A stretch of 64,000 bases of DNA. Origin: Anastrepha obliqua (taxonomy: Eukaryota; Arthropoda; Insecta; Diptera; Tephritidae). The stretch spans positions 17,484,044-17,548,043 of the forward strand of contig NC_072897.1 of assembly GCF_027943255.1 (NCBI RefSeq), read 5' to 3'. Made by a program: the position numbers and the translations under genes. The notes under the pieces are model-generated. The model did no database searches. It was not told where the DNA came from and saw only the letters and a list, made by a program, of their open reading frames with translations. Below, one piece after another: positions 56,536-64,000 of this stretch (position 1 is its first letter; each line of letters opens with the position of its first letter).

Positions 56536-57833
56536 AAACGTGGGGTCTCTCTCCTAGCAAGGTCCTATGGATCTACACGGCTATGATAAGACCCATCATC
56601 ACCTATGCATCAGTGGTCTGGATGAGCAGACTATCCCTAGTGGGAGTCAGGAGGACCTTATCGAGACTACAACGCACTGTGGCCATCTGTTGCACCGGAG
56701 CTTTTCCGACTACTTCAGGCCCGGCACTAGATGCTCTGATTGGTTTACCACCACCTGATGCTTTCATCCGAGGAGAGGCCCTGAAGGCCATCTGCAGACT
56801 GAAACACAGTGGGAACTGGTACGGCCCTTGTCCGGCATTGGAACACAGAGAAGGCATGGACATCGATCCAACGATTCTCTCCATGCCCCTTGACTCAGTG
56901 CCATCAAGAGTTGTACTTGAAAAGAGATACAGTGTAGTGCTACCAGAGGCTCAGTTGTGGGGAGACTCAGAAAATGAGCCCGGCAAACACTGTTTTCGCA
57001 TTTTTACGGATGGCTCCAGGACCGAGCATGGCTCCGGCTCTGGGGTCTTCGTGGAATCCAGCGGGACAAAACTGCACTTTGCTCTTGGAATGCATGCATC
57101 TGTGTTTCAAGCGGAGGTGTATGCAGTTCAAGAAGCGATGAACTTTGTTGTGGAAAAACGATGGAGAGGCAGATCTATATGTGTCTGCAGCGACAGCCAA
57201 GCAGCGCTTATGGCCTTAGACAGCCCTCAAACCACATCAGGGGTAGTGAAGTCCTGTAAATCCAGGCTGAACTATGTCGGTAGACATAATAGCCTGATGC
57301 TAACATGGGTCCCGGGACACGTGGGTATCGCGGGTAACGAGACCTCTGACTCCTTAGCTAAGATGGGCTCTGAAGCCAACTTCTTTGGCCCAGAGCCCGC
57401 TTTGCCACTCCCCTCTGCGGCCATCACGGCCACGGTTAGCAAAAGGGTAACTACTACCCACAAGCGAGCTTGGCAGGCTGAGAGAGGCTGCAGATGGACA
57501 AAACTGATGTTACCTGTCATGTCCGATCGACTGTCGCAAACCCTTCTGTCATTAAGCAGAGGGGAGTGCAGACGGCTGGTTGGACTGATGACGGGCCACT
57601 TTCTGTGGGCGAAGCACATGGAAAGGTTGGGCATCTCAGACAGTATACTCTGCCCAGCTTGTGAAGAGGAGGATGAGACGGCGGACCACTTCCTGTGTGT
57701 CTGCCCCGCCTTCGCCCGAATCAGGTTTGAGGTCTTTGGCACTGATGTGTTAAGAAGCGACCATCTTGGCTCCTTGGCACCACAAGATCTTCTCAGATTT
57801 CTTCGGAGATCGGGTAGATTTAAAGAAAATTAA
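56536..57833 (+). pseudogene. Element B ORF2, RT end and RNase H part (right arm)
   Basis: Mirror of 21,879-23,176. The 416-codon open frame (56,583-57,833) contains FTDGSRTEHGSGSG, CSDSQAALMALD, WVPGHVGIAGNE and the final cysteine-rich block. It shows no difference from the left copy at the protein level. Confidence 0.85.
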
Positions 57834-58087
57834 AAGGGAATCCAAGTGTAGTACAATGGACTCAATTAATGTCTGAGTGCTGCACTTGCTAGTTGTCCCG
57901 ACAAAAAAAAAAAAAGCAGCTGAAGGCCATGTCGGCCTGCCGGGGGTGTTTGGAGGACTGGGTTAAACGTTGGCACATATGTGTTGCTTCAGACGGGTCA
58001 TATTTTGAAGGAGATAATATAAATTTGCCTGAAATTTAACTCTGTTATGTTTTATTTAAACATTCCCGGTACTTTTTGATCATAGGG

Positions 58088-60282
58088 TACATATATGCGG
58101 CTTTACGAACAGAAATGTGTGATTCGCTGGATTTGTTCAAGGAATCTAAGTCGCATTAACTCGCGACTTTCGAACAGTTAGAAGACATATTTACATACGA
58201 ATAAGGGTACATACATACATACGGAGCCGCGGCCACTCGACATGACAAAAATTCAAGATTTATCAAATATTGGCAAATAATTCCACGCGAAATATTCCAA
58301 TATTGACTATTTTCGAGTGGTCGCGAAAATTGGCATATGGGCGGCTCGTTTTATGAATGAAATTGAAATATGAGCTCGAACTTATGAACGAACTTTTTGT
58401 TTTTGTTCTAAATTGTTCAGCGCCGTCGCTGATAGAATCATGGCCGCTGCGACTGCGTCTACGAATGTATTTTGTTTTTGTAGTCGCAAGGCTTAGATTT
58501 TAGCTTCGGGCGACATGCGCATGTGAGGTATGTATGTGTTTTTGTTGTGTTCTTGAACATTGTACAATGTGTGGTGGCAAAGCGGCCATCGCGTTGCGCT
58601 TGCTGTTGCATTTGCGTCTATCAAAGTATTGTATTTTTGTAAGTACAATATTAGGAATATCGACTGGTGAAAGACAAAAGTACACGGAATCAAGAAGGGA
58701 GCGCTGTGCTCGCGCATATACATATGTATGCTTGAATGTATGAACGTGCATGGATGTAGTAACATATGAATACAATTATTTTGTAGGAAGTTTAGAAGGC
58801 AAGTAGGTATATATGTATGTATGTATATATGCTAGGACATAAAGTGGGTATATATACATACATAGAGCAGAATTGTTTTTGCACTTGTTAGGAAGAAACT
58901 CGTTCACTAGAGCGTATGTGTATTTGATTTCTTGTAAGAATATGATGTGCTGTGACATGTGTACATATGTACATAAGTCAAGGTTATTAGGCATACATGC
59001 ATATGTACATATGTAGGTATGAAAGGAAGATGATGTTCTTACGCTTGTGCACTATTGTTTTTCATATACAAATGTACATACATACATACATATGTATGTA
59101 AATGCTGTCGAATACATTACCTATAAAGTGACATACAATATAAAATAGGCGTTAATTTATCTTAAACCGTTTTATTTTCTGAATCCAAATACCTCCTATT
59201 GACATGTACATACATACATATTATGTATATTGTCATATACCATCATTTATGTACATATAGAGTATGAATGTACATATGTAATGAAAAACTTCATGAATTA
59301 CTTTCAGAATTTATTAAAACTTATTCGCGTCGCGCGCATACATATCTACGTAGACATCACAAACCTTTTGTTCACATCGCAGGCGCAGAAATAAACGCTC
59401 TCCGTATTTATCCTCCCCACGTGACTCGCCATCAATTCTCGGCGCAAATTTTTTTTTTTCGTTTTTAATTTTTTTGTTTTTTAATGTAATCGTAAAAAAA
59501 ATTTGTAATAAATTTTATGTATCCGCTTATCATTTCAAAAGTAACAAAATGGTAAAAAAATAAGCAGTCGAAGAAATAAGCGCACCGCCTATTTTTCCTC
59601 GCCACATGTTAGACTCAATTTCAATCCCCGGCGCAAACTTTTTTTTATTAATTTTTTTTTTTTTTTTAATTCGTTTTTTTTTTTAATGTAATGTGTAATA
59701 AATTTTACGTATTCGCTTATTATTTCAAAAATACGAAAATAGTAAAAATTTAATTGGTTTAATGTCGAGGTGAGAAATGTGTTGTGTGTTGAGGTGAAAG
59801 ATGTGTGGTGTTTCTAATTTGTGTGTGGGGAAAAGTCAGTGAGGTGTCTATAAACTCAGTGTGCTAAATTTCCTTACTTAAAATCTTTCAAATCTCAATT
59901 GTACTAAAAAAAGCTCACAGTAACATTTGCACCTTCTCAATGCATTAACATTCTCTGGTGTTAGGCAGACTTGTACATATTTCTCCCATGTTTATTTGCA
60001 TGTCGGCATTTTGCATGGGGAAATGGATTATTTCTTAGTTTGCATGAATGAATGTGAAATTTTAAATATCCAATTAGCTGAATTGTATTTATATTAAGTG
60101 TAATATCATATTTATTTCAAAATATCCACATAAAAAAATAACTTACTTAACTTTGTAAACCATTCATTTACATCAAGGGTTAGTATTCAACAATATGTTG
60201 TACTTTTTAAACTAATATGTATATTCATATACATGAGTCCACAATGTCCGTAGAACTTGTCACTTATGATCAAAGGGCGGAC
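58088..60282. other. AT-rich intergenic DNA with CATA-type microsatellites (right arm)
   Basis: Mirror of 19,431-21,624. Contains the paired tRNA-like units (about 59,372-59,738) and a dispersed repeat copy (about 59,886-59,960). One A/T homopolymer here is one base longer than its left-arm counterpart. No genes seen. Confidence 0.6.
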
Positions 60283-61233
60283 CTAAAGCTGGAAAATAAG
60301 CTCATTTTTCCTCAAAACAATTAGGAAAAAATCTTGGATCTTAATTTCCCACTGCACCAACTTCAATTTGCCTACCAACAAGGTAAATCTACTGAGAGTG
60401 CAATAGAGTCTTGTAACCGTTATTGAATCGAAAAAAATCGTAGTTTACGCTTTTATTGACATAAGAGGAGCTTTCGATAATTCGTCCTATGAGGCAATCA
60501 ACAATACCTTATCTCAAAACGACGTACTCAAACCCATCAGACGATGGACTATATCGATGCTGGAATCCAGAACGATCAGTAAAGAATTAGGAGGAAGATT
60601 AAAGTCTATCAAGGCCACAAGAGGTTGCCCGTAATGGGGAGTACTCTCCCTTTTCTGTGGACATTAGTAATATATGAACTTCTGTCCAAACTGAATAATC
60701 TTGGATTACACACTCAGGGTTATGCTGATGACCTGGTAATATACGAAGTGGGCTGGCATGAGGAGAGCATCTCTAATCGCATGCAACAAGCCCTTAACAT
60801 AATAATCAAATGGTGCACCGACAAAGGGCTCTCTATTAACCCATGTATAACTGCGCTAGTGCCGTTCACCAGGAAAAGGAACATCAACATCAAATGTCCT
60901 GTCCTAAATGAATCTCCATAGCAGGGAATTACCTTGGTATCAACCTTGAGAAAACGCTCACTGGAACTCTCTCATCTTGAGAAAGTTACTGCAAAAGCCA
61001 TAAGCTGTTGCTAAATCTATAGGCACTTATGCTTCCTTAGTATGGTGGCCTAAAGTTCAGCAATGAAAGGCAGGAAATTATCTCAACGAACTGCGTTGGT
61101 ATAACAGGAGCCATGAAAACATGCCCGACTGACACGCTTTTAATTGAAAAAAATCACGTTTGAGCGCCTTAAGACTAAAAGACAACTCCAACCTAAAAAG
61201 TGGAGATATGAGAGAGCATCTAAAGATCTTATA
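60283..61233 (+). pseudogene. LOA/I-like reverse transcriptase fragment (right arm)
   Basis: Mirror of 18,480-19,430. RT blocks LQFAYQQGKSTESAIES, AFIDIRGAFDNSSYEAIN and YADDLVIY (about 60,718-60,741). Truncated at both ends. Confidence 0.75.
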
Positions 61234-61602
61234 ATACATTCACATATAAGTAGATGATCTACTTTATCGTGCTTAACTCCCAATCCCTAATTAAAAGGCG
61301 AGATTTCCCATACAAAATTTCTCTCCCAAAATCTGAGATTATAAAATAATCCTAAATAACAACTATACTTTTTGACATACAACTCTGTGCTTTCTGTGTA
61401 ATAGATCATTATTTTTACGCGTGTAAAGAAAAACGTCACAGTAAAAACTAATTAAAAGGGTTGCTGGCAAAGAAAACTGGTTTGTAGGCATAATTCTAAT
61501 AAAATTTTTGTTACTATACTTCATTATTATATTTTGGTATTATTAACTATGCATTCATATAACAGAAAAAAAATCATGTGTCCATAAACGTGTGTCCTCT
61601 TA
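61234..61602. other. AT-rich DNA, nothing recognised (right arm)
   Basis: Mirror of 18,111-18,479. No signal recognised. Confidence 0.5.
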
Positions 61603-64000
61603 TCTTATAAGTAAAAATGGAGACGTTTTTTTGTGTTCGTTAGTCGCCGATTCACGCCTAAACGCATTCACCGATTTCAATCAAACTTTCACAGATCATT
61701 GGTATTGGTCCATAGATTGTTTATGTGAAGTTTTAAAGAAATCGGTAAAAGTATGCGTGCGTTGTGTAAGTGTGAAAAATACAATATTTCCGTGTTTCCC
61801 TTATACGGACATTACGTATACGGAATGAGAATACACGCAAATGAATAGAATATACACAGTCATGAATAACATTGTTTCGATGTCGGGTGACATATGCGAC
61901 TGTATTATTCGTAACGCAATAGTTGTCCTCTCTTTTCTTTCCTTTTTATGCATGCGTGACACGGCATGAAAGCACATTGCTTTTTTTTTAACTGGAAAAA
62001 TATTTTGAGCTTCATTTGAACGTTTTATGATTTAGATAAAATAAAAATTCGTTAAATATATTTGATTCCATTAATAACCATAAGCCTGTATTTTTCGAAG
62101 CTCAAAGTTTTTGGACAAATATTCAAACGTTTACTTAAATTAAATATTAAATACATATATAATATATAAATGCGCAGATGTAAAAGTTTAGATGGATTTA
62201 AAATATACGAAATTATTCAGCGGTTGAATCCATGCATATTTTGAAATCCATCATATGGATCGACAGTTGCCATAAATGTTCTTTTAAAAAATAAAATGTG
62301 TTAATTTGATGGTAGCTCGAGTATTAAGATCAGGTTTCTATTAGTGTAACTTTGTTCATGGGCTTGCGTAATTTTTTTGTGGTGAAAGTCTAAAACCAAG
62401 AAAAGAAAACGCGAAAGCCGACGAGCAAAATGTAAAAAATAAATCCTCCTGCATGTATACACATATACTCGAAAAAGTTATGCTAACACTTTTTTCATGC
62501 ATTTACGTAGACAATTTTATATGGGCAAACGTACGTTTACGAGATAAATGCCTAAAAGCAGGTATAACTGAAATAGCGCTCTCAGGCATTTCCGTTACAA
62601 TACTTCTGTAAATTTCATGCTCCAAGTGTTCGAGCATTGGTATAGCGCTGAAGACAAATGCTCAGGATATAATACAAAAATGCATATTTACTTGATTTCA
62701 CATAGTAATATTATCATTGTTAAAAGAGAACAAGTTTGTATTAGGTAATATGTAATTAAATAATGCAACCTTATGTGCAGCTTTGACGAGTGAAAAACCC
62801 AAAATAAATAATTATATTTGTATGTGTGTTTAAAAGAGTTGGATTATTTTGTGAGTGTAAGCAGTTTCAAAGTCAAAGAGTAGTTGCAACATTAAAAAGT
62901 ACCTGAAACACATTTTCATTTAACAACTAAAATAGCAAATATGAGTGTGTTTTTCATTGTTGTTTTTTTTTGGGAAAAAATTTATAAAAATAAAATATAT
63001 TGTGCGTAAAATTTTAATAATCAGTGAAAATAAAAAAAACGGTGGTTTCGTTGTTGTTGTTAGCGATTGTAATGCACATTGTAAGTTTTTCATGTTTTTT
63101 TGATTAAATTCATTACTTTTCAATTATTTTGTTTTAACTTATTGGAAATCAACTTATGCGGCCAAAAGAATTAGAAATTTAATTTCAACAATAGAAAAAA
63201 GAAAATTATATTACTTACTGGAATGGGAAGAGTTTTGCAACAATGCAAATTAAATGTGTGGGATGAATGTGCAATGGCACATACAAACTCAGTGGAAGCA
63301 TTGAATAGAACTTGGAAAGATTTACGTAATAATCAAGAAATATTTGGGGGTGCTTTAATATTATTGTCTGGTGATTTTCGTCAAACTTTGCCAGTAATTC
63401 CCCGTTCAACACCAGTAGGTGAATTAAAAGCATGTTTAAAGACATCCCATTTATGGAGGCACGTAAAAACTTTGACTTTGAAAACAAATCTGCGAGTTTA
63501 TTTGCAAAATTATGCATCGGCTGACGAATTTTCAAGACAACTTCTGAAGATAGGAAATGGACAAATTTCTATTGATGCTGCTATTGGCTTAATCACTTTG
63601 CCAGATAATTTTTGTAATTTCGCCCACACAAAACAAGAATTAGTTTCAAGTGTTTTTCCAAATATTGCGCAAAATTATCAAAATCACAATTGGTTAGCTG
63701 AAAGAGCAATACTGGCTGCGAAAAATAAGGATGTTGGTCAATTGAATGCGAATATTTTAAATGATATGCCTGGTGAGATTGTAACATTTAAATCAATTGA
63801 TACAGTTATAAATCAAGATGACGCTGTAAATTATTCAACAGAATTTTTAAATTCCTTGGATTTACCTGGACTGCCGGCTCATTGCTTACAATTGAAAGTT
63901 GGTGCACCAATTATTTTACTTAGCAGATTAGCAGTCAAAAAGGTCATTAATAATCTTATTGAAGCAACAATTTTAAAAGGAAAATTCAAAGGTGAAGACG
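61603..64000 (+). mobile_element. Helitron H1 (right arm), cut by window end
   Basis: 5' end TCTTATAAGTAAAAATG at 61,603 after an A. The first 1.6 kb is noncoding and the helicase remnant begins at 63,223. The 3' hairpin and CTAG lie beyond the window. Confidence 0.8.
63223..64000 (+). pseudogene. Helitron H1 Pif1-like helicase, partial (right arm)
   Basis: From ATG 63,223: motif II DECAMAH, motif III GDFRQTLPV, continuing open to the window edge within FKGED. Identical in protein to the left copy over the visible part. Walker A and Rep are absent. Confidence 0.85.

Larger units (their letters stand above)
47470..57913 (+). mobile_element. Non-LTR retrotransposon B (right arm), containing element C
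   Basis: Target-site duplication AAGCAGCTGAAG at 47,458-47,469 and 57,914-57,925. The element ends in about 13 A. ORF1 and ORF2 carry the same nonsense changes and frameshift as in the left arm. Confidence 0.9.
47214..58087 (+). mobile_element. Mariner relic M1 (right arm), split by element B
   Basis: Terminal repeats at 47,214-47,236 and 58,065-58,087 with TA on both sides (47,212-47,213 and 58,088-58,089). Transposase pieces are 47,238-47,457 (VMLTVFFDCQGVVHHQYLPS, then IKENTTKQLK in another frame) and 57,914-58,039 (LEDWVKRWHICVASDGSYF to a TAA). Structure as in the left arm. Confidence 0.85.
41683..64000. repeat. Right arm of the giant inverted repeat (runs off the window)
   Basis: Reverse complement of 38,020-15,713. 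The inner edge is set where BEL homology between the two sides stops (CAAATGTCAGAAAATATACA at 41,681-41,700, versus its diverged mirror near 38,020). At 64,000 the sequence is still inside the Helitron helicase that is complete in the left arm, so the true arm is longer. Confidence 0.97.

Noticed and set aside
15713..64000. Palindrome as a pure assembly fold-back artefact
   Set aside because: Not excluded, but arm-specific substitutions and the divergence gradient near the axis argue against simple copying of one sequence.
1..64000. CRISPR array, bacterial operon or host single-copy gene
   Set aside because: No regularly spaced repeat with unique spacers, no ribosome-binding-site operon structure, and every recognisable coding stretch belongs to a mobile element.

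Overview
This is a eukaryotic window with no recognisable host gene. It is made of transposable elements inserted into one another, set in AT-rich DNA with short CATA/TATG microsatellites. The element mix is LOA/I-group non-LTR retrotransposons, BEL/Pao LTR retroelements, mariner, Helitrons and a TTAA-flanked piggyBac-like element. Together with the simple-sequence style it suggests a dipteran insect, possibly a tephritid fruit fly. That identification is inference.

The dominant feature is a giant inverted repeat. Bases of about 15,713-38,020 recur in reverse complement at about 41,683-64,000. Paired coordinates sum to 79,712 (79,713 in the outer part), and the right arm runs off the window end. 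The arms are almost identical in the outer 19 kb, where only a few substitutions and one homopolymer length change were seen. They differ by roughly 1% across the BEL integrase/RNase H region and by several percent next to the 3.7-kb spacer.

Layout. (1) 1-14,079: a dead BEL element (called P here) whose gag is cut by two non-LTR insertions, each with a perfect target-site duplication. Element D (911-7,319, minus) has a 12-bp duplication and itself contains a truncated element A0 and about 0.7 kb of hexanucleotide repeat. Element E (8,454-13,903, plus) has a 13-bp duplication and is nearly full length, with ORF1 and ORF2. (2) 14,080-15,307: unrecognised DNA with one RNase H scrap. (3) Left arm, outside to inside: Helitron H1; a reverse-transcriptase scrap; AT-rich DNA with tRNA-like repeats; mariner relic M1 containing element B, which contains element C; a TTAA-flanked 1.0-kb non-autonomous element; a tRNA-like SINE; and a BEL pol remnant (minus). 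(4) Spacer 38,021-41,682: a non-LTR-like tail, a second Helitron fragment, a Jockey-type RT relic, a mariner relic, and BEL gag/protease. (5) Right arm: the same items mirrored.

The coding remnants would have driven retrotransposition (endonuclease, reverse transcriptase, RNase H, Gag, protease, integrase), cut-and-paste transposition or rolling-circle transposition. Nearly all are broken. E is the best preserved: ORF1 is open and ORF2 is interrupted only in RNase H. Most lesions in B and C are shared by both arms, so they predate the duplication or have been spread by arm-to-arm gene conversion.
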